Part shown: in pieces, positions 14,397 to 21,841 of the stretch
Numbering within the stretch: position 1 is the stretch's first letter
Layout of the letters: each line of letters begins with the position of its first letter
NCBI GenBank assembly: GCA_029861655.1
Contig: JAOTZA010000007.1
Span: 1 to 26,743 of the forward strand
DNA: 26,743 bases
Direction of reading: 5' to 3'
From: Acidobacteriota bacterium
GTDB lineage: Bacteria; Acidobacteriota; Thermoanaerobaculia; Multivoradales; JAHEKO01
Notes under the pieces: generated by a model
Told to the model about the DNA's origin: nothing
The model's input: only the letters and a program-made list of their open reading frames with translations
The model's database searches: none
Made by a program: the position numbers and the translations under genes

Positions 14397-14478
14397 AGTT
14401 GCGGCGCGGCTTCCGGTAAGCCCGTCGGAGACCACGAACCCGAGCACTGCCGCGCGGGGGCCCCGGCTACGGGCCGGT
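14397..14478 (+). repeat. 82-bp direct repeat, copy 2
   Basis: Identical to 14141-14222 in all 82 positions, offset by 256 bp. It therefore carries a duplicate of the last six codons and the stop of the macrodomain gene, without the rest of the gene. The dispersed hairpin element begins four bases after it. Confidence 0.95.
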
Positions 14479-14482
14479 TTCT

Positions 14483-14563
14483 GCAGCTCGATCGAATGCC
14501 CCGCTGGAAACGCCGCTCGCTGGATGGACTCCCAGCGTTGGCTCGCGGCTCGTTGTTCGCCCG
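14483..14563 (-). repeat. Dispersed hairpin element, copy A
   Basis: Read on the minus strand, this 81-bp element matches 18027-18108 read on the plus strand. The first arm agrees at 22 of 23 positions and the last arm at 33 of 38, while the central 20-21 bases differ. The arms can pair: GCCGC (14549-14545) with GCGGC (14516-14512), extended by CAA/GTT and a GA/GA mismatch plus GC. In copy B the stem is GGCGC/GCGCC, a compensatory change. It ends nine bases from the apgM stop codon. Confidence 0.75.
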
Positions 14564-14572
14564 TCTTGCTTA

Positions 14573-15793
14573 TCAGGCGCCGAATTTTGCGAGGCGGCCT
14601 GCGTTGGCCATCATCAGCCCGAGCAGCTCGGTCGACGGGATGGTTCCGAGGTGCCCGTTTGTCGCCGCGATTTCGTCGAAGGACTCCGTCTGATCGATAA
14701 AACAGCGATCGGAGTGAAGTAACAGGGGCACCGGGTGCCAGCTGTGGGCCTTCATCGGCGCCGGGGTCGAATGATCCCCGGTGATCGCGAGAACGTCGGG
14801 TCCGAGCGCGAGCAGCGCCGGCAGCGCCTCATCTACTTGCTCGATGACTCGACTCTTGGCCTCGATGTCGCCGTCCTCACCGGCTTGGTCGGTCTGCTTG
14901 ACGTGGACAAAGAAGAATTCGAAGGCGTCCCAGTTGTCCCCGACGGTCGTCACCGCTTCGGCCGCTTGCTTGCTGCACGCTACGACCGTCATGCCGCAGG
15001 CGGCGGCCACGCCGCGGTAGAGCGGATAGCCGGCGAAGGCACCCGCTCTCATTTTGTACAGTTGAGGAAACGCCGGCAAATCGGGAAGGCTCGAAAACCC
15101 ACGCAACAGGATTCGGTTGGCTTGCGGCTCGTCGTCGATGGCGGTCTCGAGATGAGCAATCACGCGCTGGATGGTGTCGGCGGTTTCGGTGGCTTCCCCC
15201 ACGGTCGCCCGGGCCGGCAGCGATGGTGTGCCGGTTCGCTGCGGGTCGGTGTCCGCTATCTGCGGTCGCAAACCGTCGCCTTCCAGAAGGAGAACAAATC
15301 TGTAGGCCTCGCCGGGCTCGATACGTACTCGGATCGGGATGTCGAGGTTTTCGAGTGATGCCGTCATCTTGGCGCAGAGTCGGCGTCCCTCTCGAGTCGC
15401 AATGCGGCCCGCGCGGCGATCCGTGATGTTTCCGGCGGCGTCGGCGCTGGCGAAGTTGCCACGTGCCGCGATGTGAGCCGGGCCGAGGTCGAGACCCAGA
15501 CCGAGTGCTTCGAGCACGCCCCGCCCGATGTCGGCCTCCGGGTCGCGCGGGTCGTAGCCAAACAGGGACAGGTGAGCCGGTCCGCTTCCCGGAGTGACGC
15601 CCTGAGCGACCGGTACGATACGACCCAACGCCGAGCGGCGCGCGAGGGCGTCGAGGTTTGGCGTTCGAGCGAGTTCGAGAGCAGTTTTGGGCTGCTCGGG
15701 GGAACGCAGGTCGCCCAGCCCGTCCAGAATCAGCAGGACGATTCGGGTGTCGGCCGGTTGAGCCAACCGCGAGACGAACTCACTGTGTCGCAT
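14573..15793 (-). CDS. apgM: Phosphoglycerate mutase, cofactor-independent archaeal type
   Basis: The 406-residue enzyme interconverts 3- and 2-phosphoglycerate in glycolysis and gluconeogenesis. It belongs to the alkaline-phosphatase superfamily: LLILDGLGD (metal ligand D24), PGSGPAHLSLFGYDP (probable nucleophile S69), KQTDQAGEDGD (D302) and the C-terminal ITGDHSTPAPMKAHS. The length matches the 400-residue apgM class rather than the 510-residue bacterial GpmI. At position 306 it has Glu where many relatives have His (GHDG), a probable metal-ligand change. ATG 15793 has GAGGAG eight bases upstream. It is the last gene of the trmJ-eda-139aa-apgM operon, 12 bases after the preceding stop. Confidence 0.93.
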   Translation of the reverse strand: MRHSEFVSRLAQPADTRIVLLILDGLGDLRSPEQPKTALELARTPNLDALARRSALGRIVPVAQGVTPGSGPAHLSLFGYDPRDPEADIGRGVLEALGLGLDLGPAHIAARGNFASADAAGNITDRRAGRIATREGRRLCAKMTASLENLDIPIRVRIEPGEAYRFVLLLEGDGLRPQIADTDPQRTGTPSLPARATVGEATETADTIQRVIAHLETAIDDEPQANRILLRGFSSLPDLPAFPQLYKMRAGAFAGYPLYRGVAAACGMTVVACSKQAAEAVTTVGDNWDAFEFFFVHVKQTDQAGEDGDIEAKSRVIEQVDEALPALLALGPDVLAITGDHSTPAPMKAHSWHPVPLLLHSDRCFIDQTESFDEIAATNGHLGTIPSTELLGLMMANAGRLAKFGA

Positions 15794-15805
15794 GCAAGAG
15801 TCTCC

Positions 15806-16225
15806 TCATGCTACGAGATAGGCGCTGGCACGGACCTGGATGCGGGCGCGAGGTTCGAACCCGCTACCCCAGATCGAGTAGGCGTTCGAGGCCGCCAGGA
15901 CCGGCAGCACGATCCAGCCGTCAAAAACACCGTCCGGATTGAACGGGGGGACAACCGGCTCGATCTCGGCCAGCTTGACCCAGTGCTCCTCGCCGGGATC
16001 GAACGACGCTCGCAGTTCAACGTATGCGCGGTCGAGATCGATGGTCCTGCGACTCGACGGGTGCCAGATGGAAACGACGATCCTCATCTCGTCGAAACTC
16101 GCCGTGTCGAGCCGTTCCTCTCCCTTCTCTCGCAGTACATGCGAGAAGGTCCCCGAGCTACCGGTGGCGAAGATCTCCGGAGTCCGATCGAAGATCACGT
16201 CGCGTGGCTGAATGTTCGAGTTCAA
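15806..16225 (-). CDS. Uncharacterised 139-residue protein between eda and apgM
   Basis: I do not recognise this family. The protein is probably soluble and beta-rich, with alternating hydrophobic strands and patches such as MRIVVSIWHPSSRR and GWIVLPVLAASNAYSIWG. It has no Cys, signal peptide or membrane helix. The start is TTG 16225, whose last two bases overlap the eda stop in TTGA, a coupling arrangement also seen at mnmA in this window. The alternative GTG at 16198 would cut nine residues. The tight position between two sugar-phosphate enzymes suggests a metabolic or regulatory role in the same pathway, but nothing in the sequence proves it. Confidence 0.7.
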   Translation of the reverse strand: MNSNIQPRDVIFDRTPEIFATGSSGTFSHVLREKGEERLDTASFDEMRIVVSIWHPSSRRTIDLDRAYVELRASFDPGEEHWVKLAEIEPVVPPFNPDGVFDGWIVLPVLAASNAYSIWGSGFEPRARIQVRASAYLVA

Positions 16226-16911
16226 GCCTGGCCTCGCGCCGATTGCAAGGAGTTACGGACACGCTCCCTGATTTCCTCGGGAGTCGAGCCCAGAATCGGA
16301 GCACCGATGCCAAAGCCGGTGGCGCCCGCCGCCCAGTACTCGGGAATCTCTTCCGGCGGGAAACCTCCCGATGCCAGCATGGGGATGTCCGAGAGGGGCT
16401 GTCTGACGGTCGCCAGGTAGGTCGCGCCTCCCACCGGTGGCAGAGGATAGACCTTGACCATGTCGGCACCCATGTCTCGTGCCGCCGCGATCTCGGTTGG
16501 CGTGAGCGCGCCAACGATCAAATAGACACCGGCTTCGACGGCGACGGCGGCAGTCTCGGCGCGTGCATTTGGGGTGACCAGGAACTCGGATCCAGCAGCC
16601 AGCGCTTCGGTGGCTCGCCCCGGGCTGGTCACCGTGCCCATTCCGATCCAGGGAGGGCCGCCGGCCGGGCGTTCGGACAGGAGCCGGCTCACCAGTGCAG
16701 TCGCGTTCGGACAGCTGAAGGTGATCTCGACGAGCTCGATGCCGGCGTCGATGAGAATCCGGGCCTGGCTTTCGGCCTCGCCCTCCGAAGCGGTGCGGAC
16801 GACACCGATGACCGGAGTCGAGCGGATACTCGACTCGACCCCCTTTCGGCTCTCGGTTTTTGTTGGCAACAAGAAAGCGGTTCCGACTCTTTCGAAGCGA
16901 GACTCTATCAT
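16222..16911 (-). CDS. eda: KDPG/KHG aldolase
   Basis: The 229-residue protein is a 2-dehydro-3-deoxy-phosphogluconate aldolase, the last Entner-Doudoroff step (KDPG to pyruvate and glyceraldehyde-3-phosphate). Visible are PVIGVVRT (33-40), ELVEITF with the catalytic glutamate E62, GMGTVTSPGRATEALAAG, FLVTPN (110-115) and the Schiff-base lysine K153 in DMVKVYPLPPVGG. It is a (beta/alpha)8 barrel, normally trimeric and cytoplasmic. The N-terminus has about 25 more residues than usual, but ATG 16911 is supported by its ATGA overlap with the trmJ stop. No edd or gluconate gene is in the window. Related 2-keto-3-deoxy aldolases with other substrates cannot be excluded. Confidence 0.9.
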   Translation of the reverse strand: MIESRFERVGTAFLLPTKTESRKGVESSIRSTPVIGVVRTASEGEAESQARILIDAGIELVEITFSCPNATALVSRLLSERPAGGPPWIGMGTVTSPGRATEALAAGSEFLVTPNARAETAAVAVEAGVYLIVGALTPTEIAAARDMGADMVKVYPLPPVGGATYLATVRQPLSDIPMLASGGFPPEEIPEYWAAGATGFGIGAPILGSTPEEIRERVRNSLQSARGQA

Positions 16912-17660
16912 CGCTCTCGGCCGGCTTGGGGCGGCTTCGGGGAGACAGATCGGGCGGCTCGCCGGCAGATCCCTCGCAGGATCCTGACCTCGCGATCGGT
17001 CAGCCGGGCGCGGGCCGCGAGCCGCCGGAGATCTCTCAAGACGCTCGAGAACGTATCGTCTCGTGCGAAGCCCAGATCGCCGAGGAGAGGCGTGAGCTGC
17101 CCGAAGAGGCCTTCTATGTCTGCCGCCGTCGCCACAGGTTCCGAACGCAGGTCGGTCTTCTCTACTGCCGCGGTCTCCGAGTGATAGAGCTCCCATGCTA
17201 CGAGCAGCACGGCTTGTGCCAGGTTGAGGGTTGGTTGCTTGCGACTCGTCGGAATTCGGACCAGAGGACTCAGCCGAGCCAGCTCGTCGTTCTCCAGCCC
17301 CGAGCGTTCGGGTCCAAAAACGATGGCGGTTGAAGTGCCGGCCGGGTCGGAGGCCAGCACCCGCGGCAACTCGCGTGGCGAGATCAGAGGCACCTCGAGG
17401 GTGCGGGCTCGCTTCGAAGTGGTGCCGACGACCCGCTGAAACGGTGCGATCCCTTCGGCAAAGGAGCCGGCGTGGACGGCTTTGTCGAGAACCTCCCCGG
17501 CGTGGACGGCAAACGCCCGCGCGGTGTCCCGGATCGGGGTCGCCGGCTCGACGATGACGAGCCTGGAGAGTCCCATGTTGGCCATTGCACGGGCCGCTGC
17601 ACCGATGTTGCCTTCCTCCGTCGGCCGTACAAGAACGATGGCGGTCTCTAAAGTCGTCAC
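16908..17660 (-). CDS. trmJ: tRNA (cytidine/uridine-2'-O)-methyltransferase, TrmJ type
   Basis: The 250-residue SPOUT methyltransferase probably 2'-O-methylates position 32 of tRNAs using S-adenosylmethionine. The N-terminus IVLVRPTEEGNIGAAARAM is typical, and the trefoil-knot motifs are VFGPERSGLENDEL (motif 2) and IPTSRKQPTLNLAQAV (motif 3). A helical C-terminal extension (from about 165) matches TrmJ more than the shorter TrmL/TrmH proteins. Length agrees with the 246-residue E. coli enzyme. The start is GTG 17660 with no clear Shine-Dalgarno. It is the first gene of the operon; its stop overlaps the eda start. A general TrmH-family assignment is safer than the exact target base. Confidence 0.88.
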   Translation of the reverse strand: MTTLETAIVLVRPTEEGNIGAAARAMANMGLSRLVIVEPATPIRDTARAFAVHAGEVLDKAVHAGSFAEGIAPFQRVVGTTSKRARTLEVPLISPRELPRVLASDPAGTSTAIVFGPERSGLENDELARLSPLVRIPTSRKQPTLNLAQAVLLVAWELYHSETAAVEKTDLRSEPVATAADIEGLFGQLTPLLGDLGFARDDTFSSVLRDLRRLAARARLTDREVRILRGICRRAARSVSPKPPQAGRER

Positions 17661-18026
17661 GAGGTTGGCACTTTATCTCGACCGGCCGGCCGGCTTGCGG
17701 TGCGAGCTGTTCGCGGCCCAGCCGGAGTCTCCGCAGGGAGTCTCTTCAGGGGACTGCGCGCTACTAGGACTCAGGTGACCTAGAGGCGCGCGCCGCGGTA
17801 GACCTCGCGCCGGATCTGAGGGGACTCCACGAGTCTTAGCCATGCGCTCGGTCAAACGTCCCTGATGGAGCCTCCGGACCGGGCCGTGAGTCGCCTCGCG
17901 CTTGAGCTGGCAGGAGTCGAGTCGGTCCATGCCGGTAGGCGTTCATCGCAGCCCGGTGAATGCTCGGCAGGAACGCTGTGAGCCTGCGGGCGCTCACTGA
18001 CCCCTGATGACCGCACTCGGTCTGCG
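17661..18026. other. Gene-free region upstream of trmJ
   Basis: With the adjoining hairpin element, about 470 bp separate trmJ from the next gene. Short open frames exist but have Arg/Ser/Pro-rich composition and no ribosome binding site. Visible structures: a CCGG-rich run at 17681-17694, a short direct repeat GGAGTCTC at 17725 and 17735, and a hairpin GTGAGC/GCTCAC with an 8-base loop at 17978-17997. I see none of the conserved blocks of RNase P, tmRNA, SRP or 6S RNA. On the minus strand, TAAAGT lies just before trmJ but without a -35 partner. Confidence 0.5.
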
Positions 18027-18108
18027 CGGGCGAACAACGAGGCGCGAGCGAGCTCGTCCAAGGCTGAGTTGCGAGCGCCGTTTCCAGCCGGGCGTTCGAC
18101 CGGGCTGC
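18027..18108 (+). repeat. Dispersed hairpin element, copy B
   Basis: Inverted relative to copy A (14483-14563). The arms CGGGCGAACAACGAG... and ...GCCGTTTCCAGC... are conserved and can pair: GGCGC (18041-18045) with GCGCC (18075-18079), then GA/GA and GC inside and CAA/GTT outside. A second small stem CAGCC/GGCTG can form in the right arm. It ends 22 bases from the stop codon of the minus-strand gene 18131-18442. Confidence 0.75.
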
Positions 18109-18130
18109 CGCAAGCTGGCCGGCGGGACTC

Positions 18131-18442
18131 TCAGGCCCCGAACTTGATCGGGTCGCCGAGTTCGTCGAGCGAGAAATTGGCCATGATCTGGTGGCCGTTG
18201 AAATCCAGCACCCGGATGTCCTCGAGCCCGCCGAGATCGTCGACGATCCGATCGTAGGCCTCGGAATACCGGGCCTCGACCGCGGTCAGGGCCACCTCGT
18301 AAGCAAGGAATTTCTCGATCCCCTTGTAGCGGAGCTTCTCGACCAGCCGCTCGTCGGTGAGCTTGGGATAGGTCGAGAGAATCAGAATCGGGCCGGTACC
18401 GGTGAAAATAAGATAGGCCCGAGGTGTCTTGCTGCTGGTCAT
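18131..18442 (-). CDS. Uncharacterised 103-residue protein
   Basis: I do not recognise this family. The small soluble-looking protein starts MTSSKTPRAYLIFTGTGPIL and has a hydrophobic beta-rich first half with a GTGP turn, a helical middle (LTDERLVEKLRYKGIEKFL) and an acidic C-terminal half. There is no signal peptide, membrane helix or zinc motif. ATG 18442 is chosen because GGGGAG lies six bases upstream and a good candidate promoter precedes it; the longer frame upstream would run across that promoter. It is transcribed separately from maf, 93 bases away. Confidence 0.75.
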   Translation of the reverse strand: MTSSKTPRAYLIFTGTGPILILSTYPKLTDERLVEKLRYKGIEKFLAYEVALTAVEARYSEAYDRIVDDLGGLEDIRVLDFNGHQIMANFSLDELGDPIKFGA

Positions 18443-18468
18443 GAATTCTCCCCAGAAGATGCGGTGAG

Positions 18469-18496
18469 AACGTACCACGGGGGGTGCCAGTGTCAA
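18469..18496 (-). promoter_or_regulatory. Candidate sigma-70-type promoter of the 103-residue gene
   Basis: On the minus strand a perfect -35 TTGACA (18496-18491) is followed after 16 bases by TACGTT (18474-18469), preceded by an extended -10 TG. The predicted transcript starts near 18462, giving a leader of about 20 bases containing GGGGAG. This is the best promoter match I found in the window. Confidence 0.5.
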
Positions 18497-18535
18497 CCCC
18501 GACTTCTTGAAGGTTCTCCGTGCGTGGCTCGCGAC

Positions 18536-19141
18536 TCAGGTTCGTAGCAAGAAGGCCTTGAGGTCGTAGCCCAGTTCGGCCGTCAAGCGGAAGAGCAGGG
18601 GCAGCGGAAGGCCCACCACGTTTGTGTAGTTGCCGTTGACGGAATCGACAAAAAGGGCGCCCAGTCCCTGGATTGCGTACGAACCGGCCTTGTCGAGTGG
18701 CTCTCCGGTGCTGGTGTACCAGGACAGCTCCTTGGGGCTCATGGATCCGAGAGTCACCTCCGTGCGCTCGACACCGCTAGCCGAGCGGCTGTCGGAGGAG
18801 TCGAACACACAGACACCGGTCAACACCTCGTGCTGGCGGCCGGCGAGCGATGCCAGCATGCGCGTGGCGTCCGACTCGTCCGTCGGCTTTCCCAACACCC
18901 GCCCGCCATGGGTAACGATCGTGTCAGCCCCGATCACCACCGCGTCGTCAGCGGCTCCCGCATGCGCCTTTTCCCGTGCCAACCGCAGAACGTATTCTCC
19001 GGCCTCCTCACCGGGCCGGTGGGTCTCGTCGATGTCCACCGGACAGGTCACGAAATCCAGCCCCAGGTCGGCGAGAAGCCTCGATCGACGCGGCGAAGCC
19101 GAAGCGAGCACAAGCTGGCGATCTGTGTTCGGGGTTGACAA
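18536..19141 (-). CDS. maf: Maf family nucleotide pyrophosphatase
   Basis: The 201-residue protein hydrolyses non-canonical or dTTP/UTP-type nucleoside triphosphates to monophosphates and is linked to septum control. Motifs are VLASASPRRSRLL (11-23), DIDE near 36-39, the catalytic-aspartate segment GADTIV (D73) and GKP, followed by HEVLTGV. The overall pattern fits the YhdE-like dTTP/UTP subgroup, although the subgroup cannot be fixed by eye. The start is taken as TTG 19141, 26 bases after the stop of the VWA gene; GTG a few codons later would leave too little before the first strand. It is probably the last gene of the VWA-VWA-maf transcript. Confidence 0.93.
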   Translation of the reverse strand: MSTPNTDRQLVLASASPRRSRLLADLGLDFVTCPVDIDETHRPGEEAGEYVLRLAREKAHAGAADDAVVIGADTIVTHGGRVLGKPTDESDATRMLASLAGRQHEVLTGVCVFDSSDSRSASGVERTEVTLGSMSPKELSWYTSTGEPLDKAGSYAIQGLGALFVDSVNGNYTNVVGLPLPLLFRLTAELGYDLKAFLLRT

Positions 19142-19167
19142 GGGACAATCAGAAAGAGAGTACCGAA

Positions 19168-21822
19168 TCAGGGTAGATAGCCGGGAATTGTCTTGACCCT
19201 GAGGTCGCGCCGTCCGACCTTGACCTCGACTTCGCGAAACTCATCGCCTTCTGTCTGAGAGGATTGATAACCGATCAAGTACTGAGTACGTAGCTCTTCC
19301 TCGATCCGCTTGTAGATCCCTTCGAGCTGGTTGACCGCCGACGCGGAGTAGTACGCGCCACCGGTTTGTTTGGCGATGTGCCGAAGCAGTCCCTGGGCCT
19401 GGTTGAGCCGAGTGTCGACACCCAGACCGATGGCATAGACCGCGACACCGGAGTGGCGCGCGAAATCCATTGCATCGCTATAGCTGTACTTGCTGCAGGA
19501 GTCCTCGCCGTCGGTCAAGAGGATCAGCGCGCGCTTGCCGCGTAAACCCGAAAGATAGTAAAGACCAAAAACGATGCTGTCGTAGAGCGCCGTCTCGCCC
19601 TCCGCCACCATTCCGGCCAGACCTCCCGCCATTACTTCATGATTGTTGGTCAGCGGAACCTTGAGCTCGGGCTGGTCGTTGAAGATGACCACCGCCGCCC
19701 GGTCCTTGGGTTGGATGACACGTTGGAAAAAGTGCATCGCGGCGCGTTCGGCATGCTCGAGATCGTCTTCCATCGAGGTGGAAGCATCTAGAATCAAAGC
19801 CGCGTGAATCGGTAGATCGACGACTTTCTCGAAGCGGCGAATCCGTTGGTCGATCGAGTCTTCGAGCACTGTGAAGTCGCTTGCTTCGAGACCCTCGATG
19901 TTGTTGCCTTTGCGGTCCACCACGCTGGTGTAGAGCTCGACGAAGTCCACTTCGACCTCGTCGAGGTTTTCGGGACCGTTGATGATGACGACGTCCTCGG
20001 CCGAGTTACCGTCCGCCAGATAGGCGACCGCTCGGACATAGGTAATTCTCTCGTTGGTGGGTAGGAGTACCGGTTGGACATAGGGCGGTTGATAGAGCGT
20101 CGCCAGCAAGGCTTCGTTGAGGTAAAGCTCGACCCGGTCGAGAGTCTCCCCGCGTGGCACGCTGAGCTCGGCGCGTGCCTTCAGGCCATCGGCATAGCGA
20201 CCTCCGGCGAGAGGTTCGAGAAGCCGTATCGAGAAACGGTGCGGTCCGGAATTGACCGGTAGACGGTCGCGGGCGATCTCGGCGCCGCCCGAATCGTAGC
20301 CGATCGCTTCCAAGATGTGTGTTCGCGGCGCCTCGCCGAAGTCCAGCTCGAGCGAAAAAGGCGGCCGGCTCTTGCTCATGATCCGGCGGCCGTTGAGAAA
20401 AAAGGCTACCTTGGCGATCCCCTCTCCCGAGACACGGGTCTCGACGCGACCGCGGCCCGTCAGCATGCGGTCAGGAAGCGGCAACAGCTTGAGGGTCGTA
20501 CCGCTTGGCTCGGGCTCGGGTTGTGTGACGCGGACGAGAGAGCGTGCGGCGCCGGTGATCTCGCTCGGAAGCGATGCCGGTGTGTCGGCTACGGGCGCGG
20601 TTGTCGTCGGCCCGGTCGCCGCCTGGGTCTCCGTCCGGGTCTTTGTCCGAACCCGCGCGAGGGAGGGCACTTCGAGCATGCGCTCGTCGCGAAAGAATCG
20701 CTCACCGTTGAGATCCCGAACCCTCAGAATCTGTCGGTACTGACCGGGTCGCAGGTGGCGCTGCACGACCAGGGGGAGGCGGCTCCCCTCGATGGCGGGG
20801 GCCGGAATGTTGAAGCGGTAATGGAAGCTCTCGAAAAGATCCTCGCCTCGGAGGATTTCACCGTCGACGACAAAGTTGTAGGCGCGTGGCGTTTTTGCGC
20901 CCGACGATTCGGGGGTTCCGCCCGGAGTGCTGGCGGCAGTCTTCTCCGGCGTGTTTGACGAGATGGAGGAGACGGCGACGGTGGATTTGTCTATCGTCAA
21001 CAGACTTTGGACGACGATCCGGCTCTGGTAACGACCCGCGAAGAGGATCTCCAAGTTGGCTCCCAAGAGCGGAGCGTCGTCGGGGAGATCGGTAGACCGA
21101 CCCAGGAAAGCGGCGGCCCACTCGGTCGAGGGTCGGGGGAGCCGTTCGCTCACCGCTGCAAATCGTTCGAAGTCGACCGCCAAAGAGAGGATCTCTTCTA
21201 CCTCTTGCGGCCGGCTGCAACCAGCGAGTGCCGGGCCGAGTTGTGAGCCAAATGTCGGTCGCGAAGCCGAAGGCGAGGCCAGTGCCGAGATGCCGTCGAA
21301 CGGGTCCCATAGCTGGTAAGGGTCCCTCGATCCACCGGCCCTGAGGGCGAACACCAGGGCGGCATCGCGCGCTCCCGTGTCGCGGTAGATCCAGATCTCG
21401 TTCCCCAGGAGCTGTTCGGGGCACAGGTTGTTGTGGATCCTTGCCGGTGCGCCGCCCAGGAGCAGGGCGCGACCGCGATCGCTCTCGATGCCCGCGAACC
21501 GATCTCGCGCCAGCTCGATTCGCTGCAGCCACTCCTGATGGAATTCATTCACCGGGCTCGACGGGAAAGGGTCGCGGGCCTGCCAGAAACGCTCGATGAA
21601 CTGTCGGCGGCGATGGTCTTGGCGCAAGGTTAGAAAGGCTTCGAGCTCCGGCGGCGTGATCAGAAACTCGACTTCGGCGAGCCAGGCCCGGTTCGCCTCG
21701 CTGAGACGAGCGATGGTCTCCTCTTGCTCGGGTGTCCGGCTTCCCGCCTCGATCCTCGCGGGCACCAGGACGGCAAGCACGAGGCCTACGACCAACAAGG
21801 AGGCGTGCCTTCTCACTGCCAT
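19168..21822 (-). CDS. Secreted GWxTD-like/VWA domain protein, paralogue 2
   Basis: The 884-residue protein starts at ATG 21822 with a signal peptide (RRHASLLVVGLVLAVLVPAR). A GWxTD-like domain follows (about 30-150), with FLITPPELEAF, RFWQARDPFPSSPVNEFH and SDRGRALLLGGAP. The middle has beta-rich repeats and two Ser/Thr/Pro-rich linkers absent from its neighbour. The C-terminal 'VWFA-related' domain has VELYTSVVDRKG, then a perfect metal site LILDASTSM (D about 679) and LILLTDGEDSCS. It is likely periplasmic or surface-exposed and binds protein ligands through the metal site. The longer open frame upstream of 21822 lies inside the neighbouring gene and lacks the signal peptide. The spacing to the paralogue is 19 bases. 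Confidence 0.88.
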   Translation of the reverse strand: MAVRRHASLLVVGLVLAVLVPARIEAGSRTPEQEETIARLSEANRAWLAEVEFLITPPELEAFLTLRQDHRRRQFIERFWQARDPFPSSPVNEFHQEWLQRIELARDRFAGIESDRGRALLLGGAPARIHNNLCPEQLLGNEIWIYRDTGARDAALVFALRAGGSRDPYQLWDPFDGISALASPSASRPTFGSQLGPALAGCSRPQEVEEILSLAVDFERFAAVSERLPRPSTEWAAAFLGRSTDLPDDAPLLGANLEILFAGRYQSRIVVQSLLTIDKSTVAVSSISSNTPEKTAASTPGGTPESSGAKTPRAYNFVVDGEILRGEDLFESFHYRFNIPAPAIEGSRLPLVVQRHLRPGQYRQILRVRDLNGERFFRDERMLEVPSLARVRTKTRTETQAATGPTTTAPVADTPASLPSEITGAARSLVRVTQPEPEPSGTTLKLLPLPDRMLTGRGRVETRVSGEGIAKVAFFLNGRRIMSKSRPPFSLELDFGEAPRTHILEAIGYDSGGAEIARDRLPVNSGPHRFSIRLLEPLAGGRYADGLKARAELSVPRGETLDRVELYLNEALLATLYQPPYVQPVLLPTNERITYVRAVAYLADGNSAEDVVIINGPENLDEVEVDFVELYTSVVDRKGNNIEGLEASDFTVLEDSIDQRIRRFEKVVDLPIHAALILDASTSMEDDLEHAERAAMHFFQRVIQPKDRAAVVIFNDQPELKVPLTNNHEVMAGGLAGMVAEGETALYDSIVFGLYYLSGLRGKRALILLTDGEDSCSKYSYSDAMDFARHSGVAVYAIGLGVDTRLNQAQGLLRHIAKQTGGAYYSASAVNQLEGIYKRIEEELRTQYLIGYQSSQTEGDEFREVEVKVGRRDLRVKTIPGYLP

Positions 21823-21841
21823 CTGGGCTTCAACCACGCTG

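Noticed and set aside
14141..14478. 82-bp repeat pair considered as a CRISPR array
   Set aside because: Only two copies, far too long for CRISPR repeats, a 174-bp spacer, and no cas gene nearby.
14483..14563. Hairpin element considered as an integron attC site
   Set aside because: The core sites GTTRRRY and RYYYAAC are not at its ends, and there is no integrase or cassette-like gene row.
15850..15875. tRNA T-arm-like string GGTTCGAACCC
   Set aside because: It lies in the coding sequence of the 139-residue gene, and no matching D-arm, anticodon arm or acceptor stem is present around it.
17673..17930. 85-codon minus-strand open frame in the gene-free region
   Set aside because: No ribosome binding site, Arg/Ser/Pro-rich composition and no resemblance to a known family; it is more likely chance.
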